Positions 1 through 7,006 are shown, counted from the stretch's first letter. The stretch: 11,972 nt of DNA from Peptococcaceae bacterium UBA4997 (GCA_002398485.1 DGYV01000056.1:1512-13483), one strand, 5' to 3'. The notes: generated by a model from the sequence alone, not told the origin. Numbers and translations are program-made.

Positions 1-449
1 TCTAGATTTATTCCGGATATTTTTATAAGCTCACTTATATGCTCTTCATCACTATGATAATGTTCTTCCAAAACATCTTCGGGTATTTTGCGCAAAAGAT
101 AGGGAATGTCATTTTCCCAAAAATCCGCCATACCCGAGAGTTGCATTGTATTCAGGGCAGCCATAAAGGCTTCCGAAAGGCGTTCGTGTTCACTTAAATC
201 CATGCGCTCCCTTAATATTTTTTCGGCATTGCCGTAAATTTCAGTATGCATGCTTTCTAACATTTCAAAAAAAAGCAGCTCCTTGGAAGGATAGAATTTA
301 TAGAACATACCCTTAGAAATACCGACACTTTTCGCCAATTGCTCCACAGAGGTTCGTTTGATCCCAAATTTTGAAGCCATATTTTTAGCGGAGACAATAA
401 GCTCCTCACGTATTTTTTCCCGTTCTTCATTTGTAAATGCACTTGCCAT
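1..449 (-). CDS. TetR/AcrR-family transcriptional regulator, 3' end outside window
   Basis: Reading the minus strand from an ATG at 449 gives 149 open residues that run off the window edge, so the C-terminal ligand-binding end is missing. Residues 10-64 form the classic TetR DNA-binding domain: a first helix with REKIREELI, then the helix-turn-helix around residues 33-52 (TSVEQLAKSVGISKGMFYKF), then YPSKELLFFEML, the usual start of helix 4. An AGGATG Shine-Dalgarno lies just upstream. Proteins of this family are usually dimeric repressors of efflux or stress genes and often repress themselves; the ligand here cannot be told. It is divergent from cca and has a near-consensus promoter of its own that contains an inverted repeat. 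The family call is firm, the specific role unknown. Confidence 0.9.
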   Translation of the reverse strand, partial: MASAFTNEEREKIREELIVSAKNMASKFGIKRTSVEQLAKSVGISKGMFYKFYPSKELLFFEMLESMHTEIYGNAEKILRERMDLSEHERLSEAFMAALNTMQLSGMADFWENDIPYLLRKIPEDVLEEHYHSDEEHISELIKISGINL

Positions 450-453
450 AATA

Positions 454-468
454 TCACATCCTATGTGA
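454..468. repeat. Inverted repeat TCACAT-CCT-ATGTGA at the tetR translation start
   Basis: Two perfect 6-base arms with a 3-base spacer sit over the Shine-Dalgarno of the TetR gene, 5 bases upstream of its ATG. The repeat could be an autoregulatory operator or an RNA hairpin masking the ribosome site. The arms are short, so chance is possible. Confidence 0.35.
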
Positions 469-490
469 CTGATTTAGTTTATATGGTCAT

Positions 491-519
491 AGTATAACAG
501 ACAATTTTTTTATTGTCAA
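491..519 (-). promoter_or_regulatory. Promoter of the TetR gene, with internal inverted repeat
   Basis: On the minus strand TTGACA (514-519) and TATACT (491-496) are separated by exactly 17 bases, near the sigma-A consensus. An inverted repeat GACAAT-N6-ATTGTC (500-517) fills the spacer and overlaps the -35 box. That is a typical place for a repressor operator, so autoregulation is plausible but not shown. Confidence 0.7.
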
Positions 520-599
520 GAAATATTGATGCATGGAATAGATAAGGGATAAATTTCATGAATTTTGTTCCTATGCTTATTGTCCTTAGCATATTTTTC

Positions 600-627
600 T
601 TGATAAAAATCTAGTTTTGGTTATAAT
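600..627 (+). promoter_or_regulatory. Probable promoter of cca
   Basis: TTGATA (600-605) and a perfect TATAAT (622-627) are spaced by 16 bases. They lie about 30 bases upstream of the cca ATG, with the ribosome site AGAAGGA at 645-651 in between. Confidence 0.6.
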
Positions 628-656
628 AATAATAAAAAGTAAAAAGAAGGAATAAG

Positions 657-1901
657 ATGTTTATTAATTTACCGGAAGAAGTTGAGTCCGCATTGGATAT
701 TTTACAAAATAGCGGTTTTGATGCATATGTTGTCGGAGGATGTGTCAGAGACAGCATTATTGGCATTGAACCTAAAGATTGGGATATTACTACGTCTGCT
801 CTGCCTGATGAAATAATTAAATGCTTTAAAGATTATAAAATTATTGAAACAGGAATTAAGCATGGCACTGTTACTGTATTGATAAATAAAATTCCCTTAG
901 AAGTTACTACTTATAGGATAGATGGAAAATACAAGGATAACAGAAGACCTGAAGCTGTTGAATTTACAAATGATATTTCATTAGATTTAATGAGAAGAGA
1001 TTTCACGATAAATGCTCTTGCATATAATAGTGACGGTTTAGTAGATATTTATGGAGGAGTCGAAGACATTAATTTAAAGCAAATAAAATGTGTCGGAGAT
1101 CCAGATGCCAGATTCAATGAGGACGGATTAAGGATTTTGAGAGCATTGAGAATTGCTTCTGTATTAAATTTTCAAATTGAAAAAGATACTTCTGCCGGCA
1201 TCCATAAAAATAAAGATTTATTAAATAATATTTCGGAGGAAAGAATTACATGTGAATTTAATAAGCTTGTTTGCGGCAGTAATTTCTTTCAAATAATGGC
1301 TGATTATAAAGATGTTTTTGAAGTTTTTATACATGAAATACGCAATATTAATTATGAAAATTGGATAAAGATTTTAAAATCAATGACTTATGTTTCTAAG
1401 GATTTAATATTGAGACTTACTTTAATTTTTCAAAATATTGAAGACAGGGAAGTAATTTTAAAGAATTTGAAATATGATAATTATGCGATTACTAATGTAA
1501 AAATATTATGTGGAAATCTTTATGAAGAAATAATTCCTGAGCCATCACATATAAAGAGGTTTTTAAATAAAATCGGTTATGAGAATTTCAAAAAATTATT
1601 AATTGTTAAAAAAGCAATTATTAAATCTTCATCGGTAAACTTATATGAAATTAACAGACTTTCCGAAATAGAGGAAATTGGCAGGAAAATTGTTGAAGAA
1701 AATCAATGCTATAGGTTAAAGGATTTAAAAATCAATGGACAGGATTTAATTGAAGCAGGGTTTAAAAAAGGTAAATTAGTTGGATATGTTTTAAATGATA
1801 TGTTACATAAGGTAATTGAAGGCGAATTATCAAATGATAGGGAGAACCTTACAGATTATATAAAAAAATACAAAAAATTACTTGACAAAGATTTATTCTA
1901 G
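657..1901 (+). CDS. cca: CCA tRNA nucleotidyltransferase (class II)
   Basis: This 414-residue protein adds or repairs the 3'-terminal CCA of tRNAs from CTP and ATP without a nucleic-acid template. The class II nucleotidyltransferase signature is complete: the GGCVRD nucleotide-binding loop (residues 27-32), the metal-binding pair of the DxD motif in KDWD (D41, D43), RRDFTINAL (113-121), and the template motif EDGLR (155-159) inside EDGLRILRALR, which selects CTP and ATP. Length is normal for the bacterial enzyme; no HD phosphohydrolase domain is obvious in the C-terminal half. The start is supported by AGAAGGA five bases upstream. The gene is far more AT-rich than the genes to its right, and nearly all arginines use AGA or AGG, so it may have a different history. 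A poly(A) polymerase role is the main alternative, since the two enzymes share this fold. Confidence 0.93.
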   Translation: MFINLPEEVESALDILQNSGFDAYVVGGCVRDSIIGIEPKDWDITTSALPDEIIKCFKDYKIIETGIKHGTVTVLINKIPLEVTTYRIDGKYKDNRRPEAVEFTNDISLDLMRRDFTINALAYNSDGLVDIYGGVEDINLKQIKCVGDPDARFNEDGLRILRALRIASVLNFQIEKDTSAGIHKNKDLLNNISEERITCEFNKLVCGSNFFQIMADYKDVFEVFIHEIRNINYENWIKILKSMTYVSKDLILRLTLIFQNIEDREVILKNLKYDNYAITNVKILCGNLYEEIIPEPSHIKRFLNKIGYENFKKLLIVKKAIIKSSSVNLYEINRLSEIEEIGRKIVEENQCYRLKDLKINGQDLIEAGFKKGKLVGYVLNDMLHKVIEGELSNDRENLTDYIKKYKKLLDKDLF

Positions 1902-1965
1902 CGGTTAAAGTTCATATTTTTTAATATAGAATTGGCCTGTTTGACCGTATACTTATGAGGCAAAG

Positions 1966-2325
1966 TTACTTTAACGTTTCAACCAATATCAAAGTAACAT
2001 AATCATCTTGATTTCTTGCGCCAATCTCAAAAATAAGATATTCTTCATAAGCATATTTACCTAACTTAATTCCATGATTTACAGCATATTCAATGATTTT
2101 GGCATACATTTCACTGATATTTTGATAGCTGCCCTTATAATAAACCTGAAGATACCAACCTTCTTTACGCAATAAGGTGGTATCTTTGTTATGGATATTT
2201 TCACCTTTAGTATAGTTTACACAAAAACTGTTTTTAATCAGCATTTGCTGCTCATCCTGACTTAGCTTTTCCCAAAAGTCCAAATATTTGCTCATCAAAA
2301 TAATATCTTCACCCAAAATCATCAT
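1966..2325 (-). CDS. Chimeric small regulator-like protein: Crp/Fnr-type N-terminus joined to GyrI/BmrR-type effector-binding end
   Basis: This 119-residue ORF seems to consist of two unrelated pieces. Residues 11-47 (MSKYLDFWEKLSQDEQ, then TKGENIHN) resemble the first part of clostridial-type Crp/Fnr regulators before the cyclic-nucleotide-binding barrel. Residues 55-119 (GWYLQVYYKGSYQNI, AYEEYLIFEI, DDYVTLILVE) resemble the C-terminal half of the GyrI-like/BmrR effector-binding domain found in MerR and AraC-type regulators. Neither a full sensor barrel nor a DNA-binding helix-turn-helix is present. GAGGTGAT sits directly before two adjacent ATGs; the second (2322) has the better spacing. 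It is divergent from the sulfur-handling flavoprotein gene, a place where a Crp/Fnr regulator would make sense. It could be a functional small ligand-binding protein or a deletion remnant. Family assignments rest on recognition only. Confidence 0.65.
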   Translation of the reverse strand: MMILGEDIILMSKYLDFWEKLSQDEQQMLIKNSFCVNYTKGENIHNKDTTLLRKEGWYLQVYYKGSYQNISEMYAKIIEYAVNHGIKLGKYAYEEYLIFEIGARNQDDYVTLILVETLK

Positions 2326-2395
2326 ATCACCTCAATTCAAAACCAAAACCTCTTTTCATAATGAAAAAACAGCCCAAAAGACATATATCAAACAG

Positions 2396-2427
2396 CGGTA
2401 TAAAGCTTTTATATTATGATTATACCG
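2396..2427. repeat. Inverted repeat CGGTATAA-N16-TTATACCG in the divergent intergenic region
   Basis: Two perfect 8-base arms lie 16 bases apart between the chimeric regulator gene and the flavoprotein gene. The repeat covers the proposed -10 box of the minus-strand promoter. It is a good candidate operator for both genes. Confidence 0.5.
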
Positions 2428-2439
2428 TAACCATGTCAA
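2411..2439 (-). promoter_or_regulatory. Probable promoter of the chimeric regulator gene
   Basis: On the minus strand TTGACA (2434-2439) is followed after 17 bases by TAATAT (2411-2416). The -35 box is perfect and the -10 box is weaker. No equally convincing promoter was seen for the plus-strand gene that starts at 2476. Confidence 0.5.
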
Positions 2440-2475
2440 AAAATAAATAAATTTTCAATAGCAGGGGGTATAATT

Positions 2476-4935
2476 ATGAAAGTTTTAATTATAGGGGGCG
2501 TGGCGGGCGGAGCCTCGGCAGCCGCCAGATTACGCAGGCTGGATGAAAATATTGAAATAATCATGTTCGAACGTGGGGAATATATTTCCTTTGCCAATTG
2601 CGGCCTGCCCTATTATATCGGCGGTGAGATCACCAATAAAGCCATGCTTACCCTGCAAACACCCGAAAGCTTCAATGCTCGCTTTAATGTAGATGTAAGG
2701 GTTTTCAATGAGGTAACGGCAATTGATAAGGATACCCACACCGTTACCGTAAAAAACCACAAAACGGGCGAAACCTACATGGAAAGATATGATAAGCTCA
2801 TCCTTTCCATGGGTGCCGAACCCTTGCGCCCCAATATAGAGGGCATAAATTCCGAAAAAGTATTCACCTTACGGAACATACCCGACACCTATAAAATCAA
2901 AAACTATATCCACCACACCCAACCCCGCTCTGCGGCAGTAGTAGGCGGCGGCTATATCGGTGTAGAAATGACGGAAAACTTAAAACAAGCAGGGCTTCAG
3001 GTTACCCTTATCGAAATGGCCAATCAAGTTATAGCTCCCCTGGATTATGATATGGCAAGCGATGTGCATAGGCATATAGAAAACCAGGGCGTAAACCTTA
3101 TTTTGGGAAATGCCGTACGCTCTGTAACTGAAAATGAAAACGGTTTGCATATAGCCTTGAACAGCGGTACTATAGATGCGGAGATGCTTATAATGTCCAT
3201 AGGCATACGCCCCGAAACCGCTATTGCCAAAAACGCAGGCATACCCGTAAACAAAAACGGCTTTATTATCACCAACGAATCTATGCTAACTAATGACCCT
3301 GATATTTACGCAGTAGGCGATGCCGTAGAAGTTACAGATTTTGTTACCAAGCAAAAGGTAACCGTCCCCCTGGCTGGTCCTGCCAACAAACAAGGCCGTA
3401 TAGCTGCAGACAACATTTGCGGTGTCAAAAGTAAATATACGGGAACTCAAGGCTCTGCCATTTTAAAAGTATTCGATATGACAGTAGCCACAACGGGCAT
3501 AAATGAAAAAACTGCCCAAAAGCTAAAGCTGGATTATGATAAAAGCTTCACCTATTCAGCATCACATGCCAGCTATTACCCGGGTGCTGTCAATATGTCA
3601 ATTAAAACCATTTTTGAAAAAGGCACAGGCAAAATTTTGGGTGCCCAGCTTGTTGGCTTCGAAGGCACCGATAAGCGCTGCGACGTTATGGCCACAGCAA
3701 TCCGTTTTGGAGCCACAGCTAACGATTTGACCAACCTGGAGCTTTGCTACGCACCGCCTTATTCTTCCGCCAAAGATCCCGTAAATATGGCAGGCTATGT
3801 AATAGAAAACCTGCTTACAGGCAAATTCAAGCAAATACATTGGCATGATGTAAAGAACTTGCCGCATGACGGCAGTGTTACCCTGTTGGATGTTCGTAAC
3901 AAAATAGAATATGAAAATAACCACATGGACGGTTTTATCAATATACCACTCAATGAATTAAGGAACCGTTTGCCTGAACTGGACAAAAGCAAACCCGTTT
4001 ATGCTACCTGTCAAATGGGCTTACGAGGCTATGTGGCCTGCCGTATGCTCTCCCAGCATGGTTTCCAGGCCTATAACCTAAGCGGCGGCACCAGGCTTTA
4101 TAATTCTATTTACGGTGTTAAAGCTACTCTTCCCTCCACTATAGGCATAAATTCCGAAACTCAGCTTTTGGAAAAAGCTCCCGCAGAGCAAAGCCCCATA
4201 TCCTCCCCTAATATTACTATAAGCGTAGATGCCTGCGGCCTGCAATGCCCGGGTCCAATAGTAAAACTGGCAGAAACCCTAAAAGAGGCCAAAGAGGGTG
4301 ATTTGATAGAAATATCCACCACCGACCCTGCCTTTGCCGCAGATATAGAAGGCTTTTGCCGCCGTACAGGCAATATTTTTAAGGGCATGACACAAAGCAA
4401 AGGGGTTGCCAAAGCTTTGCTCCAAAAAGGCGTTGCTATTGTGCCAAGCGAAGCTGGTTCAAAAAAAAACCATAAAAACCTCATAGTTTTTTCAGGAGAC
4501 CTGGATAAGGCCATAGCCTCCTTCATCATTGCCAATGCGGCAGCAGCAATGGGTAGAAAAGTAAGTATGTTTTTCACCTTCTGGGGCCTGAATATTTTAA
4601 GGAAACCCGAAAAGGTAACAGCCGAAAAGGATTTTATAGCCAAAATGTTCGCTAAGATGATGCCGCGCGGCTCACGCAAGCTTGCCCTTTCCAAAATGAA
4701 TATGGGCGGCATGGGAGCCAAAATGATCAGAGGCGTTATGAAAAACAAAAATGTAGACAGCCTGGAAGACTTGATGAAGCTTGCTCAAAAGAACGGTGTA
4801 GAGCTTATAGCCTGCTCCATGAGCATGGATATAATGGGCATAAAACAAAATGAACTCATAGGCGGCGTGAAAATGGCGGGAGCAGCAGCCATGCTTGCCA
4901 ATGCTGAAGAATCCGATATGTCGCTTTTTATTTAA
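2476..4935 (+). CDS. Multidomain CoA-disulfide/persulfide reductase fused to rhodanese, TusA and DsrE-like domains
   Basis: The 819-residue protein joins four sulfur-handling modules. Residues 1 to about 440 form a flavin- and NAD(P)H-dependent disulfide reductase of the CoA-disulfide/NADH-persulfide reductase group: FAD loop GGVAGGASAAARLRR near the N-terminus, the single redox cysteine C42 in SFANCGLPYYIGG, a second dinucleotide loop VVGGGYIGVE, and the FAD-binding DPDIYAVGDA. Residues about 455-545 are a rhodanese with LLDVRNKIEYE and catalytic C512 in the CQMGLRG loop. Residues about 580-645 are TusA-like with DACGLQCPGP (C587, C591). Residues about 665-819 are DsrE-like (peroxiredoxin-related COG2210 type), with C780 in ACSMSMDIMG. 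The likely job is reducing CoA or protein persulfides and passing sulfane sulfur between domains in the cytoplasm. AGGGGG at 2463-2468 fixes the start. An intrinsic terminator follows at 5015. Confidence 0.92.
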   Translation: MKVLIIGGVAGGASAAARLRRLDENIEIIMFERGEYISFANCGLPYYIGGEITNKAMLTLQTPESFNARFNVDVRVFNEVTAIDKDTHTVTVKNHKTGETYMERYDKLILSMGAEPLRPNIEGINSEKVFTLRNIPDTYKIKNYIHHTQPRSAAVVGGGYIGVEMTENLKQAGLQVTLIEMANQVIAPLDYDMASDVHRHIENQGVNLILGNAVRSVTENENGLHIALNSGTIDAEMLIMSIGIRPETAIAKNAGIPVNKNGFIITNESMLTNDPDIYAVGDAVEVTDFVTKQKVTVPLAGPANKQGRIAADNICGVKSKYTGTQGSAILKVFDMTVATTGINEKTAQKLKLDYDKSFTYSASHASYYPGAVNMSIKTIFEKGTGKILGAQLVGFEGTDKRCDVMATAIRFGATANDLTNLELCYAPPYSSAKDPVNMAGYVIENLLTGKFKQIHWHDVKNLPHDGSVTLLDVRNKIEYENNHMDGFINIPLNELRNRLPELDKSKPVYATCQMGLRGYVACRMLSQHGFQAYNLSGGTRLYNSIYGVKATLPSTIGINSETQLLEKAPAEQSPISSPNITISVDACGLQCPGPIVKLAETLKEAKEGDLIEISTTDPAFAADIEGFCRRTGNIFKGMTQSKGVAKALLQKGVAIVPSEAGSKKNHKNLIVFSGDLDKAIASFIIANAAAAMGRKVSMFFTFWGLNILRKPEKVTAEKDFIAKMFAKMMPRGSRKLALSKMNMGGMGAKMIRGVMKNKNVDSLEDLMKLAQKNGVELIACSMSMDIMGIKQNELIGGVKMAGAAAMLANAEESDMSLFI

Positions 4936-5014
4936 ACGCAACCCCCAAAAAGTTTCCAATAAAATTTATCCCCTAATTGTTTAAGTCTAAAATTTGTTTT
5001 TTTTGCATCATCAC

Positions 5015-5054
5015 AAAACCGAAAAAGCAGCCTCCCCCGCTCTTTTTCGGTTTT
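5015..5054 (+). terminator. Intrinsic terminator after the sulfur-handling flavoprotein gene
   Basis: A perfect 13-base stem (AAAACCGAAAAAG, 5015-5027, with its complement 5042-5054) closes a 14-base loop. The A-run on one side and T-run on the other could make it work in both directions. It separates the upstream gene from the riboswitch. Confidence 0.8.
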
Positions 5055-5111
5055 CAGCTTTTATTATTTAAATAAATAGCTTTACTTTAAGCAAAAAATC
5101 CAATTAAGCAG

Positions 5112-5140
5112 TTGACAATTATTAATTTTGGTAATAAACT
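5112..5140 (+). promoter_or_regulatory. Promoter of the cobalamin riboswitch transcript
   Basis: A perfect TTGACA (5112-5117) is followed after 17 bases by TAAACT (5135-5140). This puts the transcript start roughly 15 bases before the first base pair of the aptamer. Confidence 0.7.
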
Positions 5141-5162
5141 GGTAACGAACAATTTAATAGTT

Positions 5163-5338
5163 CAGATATTGGTGCACAGGTCAGCCTGTGATAATAGGGA
5201 ATCGGGTGTAAATCCCGAGCAATCCTGTTGCCGTATTAACGGAGCCTCATTCATGCAATTACGCAGCCACTGAGCTTAAAAGCTTGGGAAGGCGAATGAA
5301 GGCGTTGATGTTTAAGCCGGAATACCTGCCAGTATTTG
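5163..5338 (+). ncRNA. Cobalamin (adenosylcobalamin-type) riboswitch aptamer
   Basis: The conserved elements occur in the right order: a closing helix CAGATATTGG (5163-5172) with CCAGTATTTG (5329-5338), a hairpin CACAGG-TCAG-CCTGTG, then AGGGAA, the TCGGG/CCCGA hairpin with GTGTAAAT, the GCCACTG core segment near 5266, GGGAAGG near 5285, GATG near 5307, and the B12 box AAGCCGGAATACCTGCC (5314-5330). High cobalamin normally lowers expression of the downstream gene. Here the next gene is a DASS/SLC13-type transporter rather than a cobalamin synthesis or uptake gene, which is unusual. The aptamer call is firm; control of that gene is inferred from position. Confidence 0.93.
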
Positions 5339-5359
5339 TTTGCGTAAATTTACGCAAAC
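5338..5359. repeat. Perfect 22-base palindrome directly after the aptamer
   Basis: The half-site GTTTGCGTAAA is followed by its exact complement with no spacer. It begins on the last base of the aptamer closing helix. It could form a hairpin competing with that helix or be a protein-binding site; as RNA only a stem with a small loop would form. Confidence 0.6.
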
Positions 5360-5364
5360 TGCTA

Positions 5365-5559
5365 TATCTTCACAGAGGATGAAGAGTGTGGCAATAACAT
5401 AAAATAATTGTGCCCTTTAACAGGTACGATTTCAAATTGTTATATGCAATGCTTTTTTGCCGTTAGAGAATAGCGCAAAAAGCATTATTTTTTTTGCATA
5501 GCGCTTGCTTTTAGCGTTTTATTGGCACATATCTGCTTTTTGCTGTCTTTGTGAAGATA
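5365..5559. repeat. Large nested inverted repeat spanning the riboswitch expression platform
   Basis: Outer arms TATCTTCACA (5365-5374) and TGTGAAGATA (5550-5559) are perfect complements about 175 bases apart. Inside them TGTGCC (5410-5415 region) faces GGCACA (5524-5529 region). The two sides also share an imperfect TGTG-CAATAA block, and the centre holds the AATGC terminator hairpin. The outermost TA at each end would be compatible with a TA target duplication of a MITE-like element, but a folded expression platform explains it equally well. Confidence 0.5.
5448..5495 (+). terminator. Intrinsic terminator in the riboswitch expression platform
   Basis: AATGCTTTTTTGC (5448-5460) pairs with GCAAAAAGCATT (5475-5486) with a one-base bulge, followed by eight T (5488-5495). 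It sits about 110 bases after the aptamer and before the transporter gene, where a transcriptional off-switch would be expected. Confidence 0.7.
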
Positions 5560-5567
5560 AGTATAAT
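5540..5567 (+). promoter_or_regulatory. Possible second promoter, downstream of the riboswitch terminator
   Basis: A perfect TATAAT (5562-5567) is preceded after 16 bases by TTGCTG (5540-5545), a weak -35 box. If active, it would let the transporter gene escape the riboswitch. Confidence 0.35.
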
Positions 5568-5573
5568 TTGCTG

Positions 5574-5581
5574 AAAGGAGG
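5574..5581 (+). promoter_or_regulatory. Orphan Shine-Dalgarno-like AAAGGAGG with no start codon in range
   Basis: AAAGGAGG is the best ribosome site in this leader, but no ATG, GTG or TTG lies 5-13 bases downstream, and an in-frame TAA at 5609 prevents an N-terminal extension of the transporter. The transporter GTG lies 51 bases further on. This may be a relic of an earlier gene order, a structural element, or chance. Confidence 0.4.
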
Positions 5582-5632
5582 CAATAGTACTTATATATTT
5601 ACAAGCTATAAACTACAAAAAGCAAAAGGGAT

Positions 5633-7006
5633 GTGCTTATTTTGAAAAAGAGGATCAAGGCGACTTTTACTTTTATTTTGATAGCCGCTTTTTTGGGCTT
5701 TATAATTTATATGAAAAATTTGATCGGTGCCGCAACTGATGAAGCAGAAATTTCAACCCTACAATCATATATTACTATTGTTACATTGGTAGTAGCGGCA
5801 ATACTTTTTATAATGGAAATCATACCTTTATCCGTAACGGCCATGTTTATTCCCATAGTACTTACCCTAACAGGTGTTTTAACAAGTGAAGAGGCTTTTA
5901 AAAGCCTTAGCAATTCTACCATACTTATATACGGTGGTATGTTTATAGTTGGCGGAGCCATGTTCGCCACAGGTTTGGCCGGAGCCATAGGGCGCAAGGT
6001 AATCGCTCTTTCCAACGGCAGTGAAATCAAGCTCACGCTTGGTATCATTATGATAACCGCTTTGCTTTCTTCGGTACTTAGTAATACAGGTACGGTTGCG
6101 GTTTTGCTTCCTGTATGTATAGGCATTGCCGATGCCGCAGGTTGGCAGCGCGGTAAGCTTTTAATGCCTTTAGCCATTATGGCCAGCGTAGGAGGTATGA
6201 TGACTTTAGTGGGTACTCCGCCCAATATTACAGTAAATGCCACCTTACTGCAATATGGCGAAAGCCAATTCGGCTTTTTTGAATATGCCAAGTTTGGTAT
6301 TCCCTTGACTATTGTATCCACTATATATCTTTTGACCATTGGCAGAAGGCTCTTAAAAAGTGAAAACAAAGCTCTTGTTAATGAAGTTGAAACAGCAGAA
6401 ACATTTCACAGTAAAAAAGACCAGCTCATAGCAGGCAGTATCCTTTTAGCCGTAGTAGTAGCTATGGCTACCGAAATAATCCCCCTACACATAGCTGCTA
6501 TAGCCGGCGGCTTACTTTGTATAATCACAGGTATTTTAACTGAAAGGGAAGCCTACAGATCTATCGATTGGAGCACCATCTTTCTGTTCGCAGGTGCTTT
6601 ATCACTTTCGGTAGCACTGGAAAAAACAGGGGCGGGGGCCCTGATTGCCAACACAGTAATAAATGCCATGGGCGGCAATGTAAGCCCTTATTTGCTTATT
6701 ACTGTACTTTTCATTCTTACTGCGGGGCTTACTCAATTTATGTCCTATACCGCAAGTGCCGCCCTTTTGGCACCAATCGGCCTGCAAATAGCCTACAGCC
6801 TAGCCATCAATCCACACGCTGTTTTAATGACTATTGCGGTAGCGGCTTCCGCCGCTTTTGCCACACCTGTAGCCACTCCTCCCAATACCATGGTTTATGG
6901 GCCGGGCGGCTTTAAATTTATGGATTTTGTTAAAGTAGGTGTACCTTTGCTTTTTATAACCTATTTAATGGCTCTCTTGCTCATACCGCTTATTTGGCCG
7001 TTTTAG
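5633..7006 (+). CDS. DASS/SLC13-family anion (dicarboxylate-type) transporter
   Basis: The 457-residue protein is very hydrophobic throughout and has the internal two-fold repeat of the divalent-anion:Na+ symporter family. Repeat one carries SNTGTVAVLLP (S150-N151-T152) and GTPPN (194-198). Repeat two carries the matching YTASAALLAP (around S375) and ATPPNT (414-419). These helix-break motifs form the substrate and sodium sites in characterised members, which carry succinate, citrate, other dicarboxylates or sulfate; the substrate cannot be read here. The length is typical. The start is uncertain: GTG 5633 has AAGGG only two bases before it, TTG 5642 in the same frame is possible, and the nearby ATG at 5631 is out of frame and stops after four codons. 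The gene lies behind a cobalamin riboswitch and its 3' end overlaps the convergent next gene by 17 bases. Confidence 0.9.
   Translation: MLILKKRIKATFTFILIAAFLGFIIYMKNLIGAATDEAEISTLQSYITIVTLVVAAILFIMEIIPLSVTAMFIPIVLTLTGVLTSEEAFKSLSNSTILIYGGMFIVGGAMFATGLAGAIGRKVIALSNGSEIKLTLGIIMITALLSSVLSNTGTVAVLLPVCIGIADAAGWQRGKLLMPLAIMASVGGMMTLVGTPPNITVNATLLQYGESQFGFFEYAKFGIPLTIVSTIYLLTIGRRLLKSENKALVNEVETAETFHSKKDQLIAGSILLAVVVAMATEIIPLHIAAIAGGLLCIITGILTEREAYRSIDWSTIFLFAGALSLSVALEKTGAGALIANTVINAMGGNVSPYLLITVLFILTAGLTQFMSYTASAALLAPIGLQIAYSLAINPHAVLMTIAVAASAAFATPVATPPNTMVYGPGGFKFMDFVKVGVPLLFITYLMALLLIPLIWPF

Noticed and set aside
257..457. 66-residue minus-strand open frame
   Set aside because: It is an alternative frame over the TetR gene, which carries a clear helix-turn-helix in the other minus-strand frame.
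1904..1975. Inverted repeat GTTAAAGT / ACTTTAAC after cca
   Set aside because: The 8-base arms are 56 bases apart, the right arm is the coding end of the next gene, and no T-run makes it a terminator.
4161..4748. 195-residue minus-strand open frame under the sulfur protein gene
   Set aside because: It is antisense to the TusA and DsrE-like domains, has no ribosome site worth naming and resembles no protein family.
5584..5739. Open frame directly after the AAAGGAGG site
   Set aside because: It would need an ATA start and overlaps the transporter gene in another frame; the product looks random.
5707..6369. 220-residue minus-strand open frame under the transporter gene
   Set aside because: It mirrors the membrane helices of the transporter; the plus-strand frame carries the family motifs.
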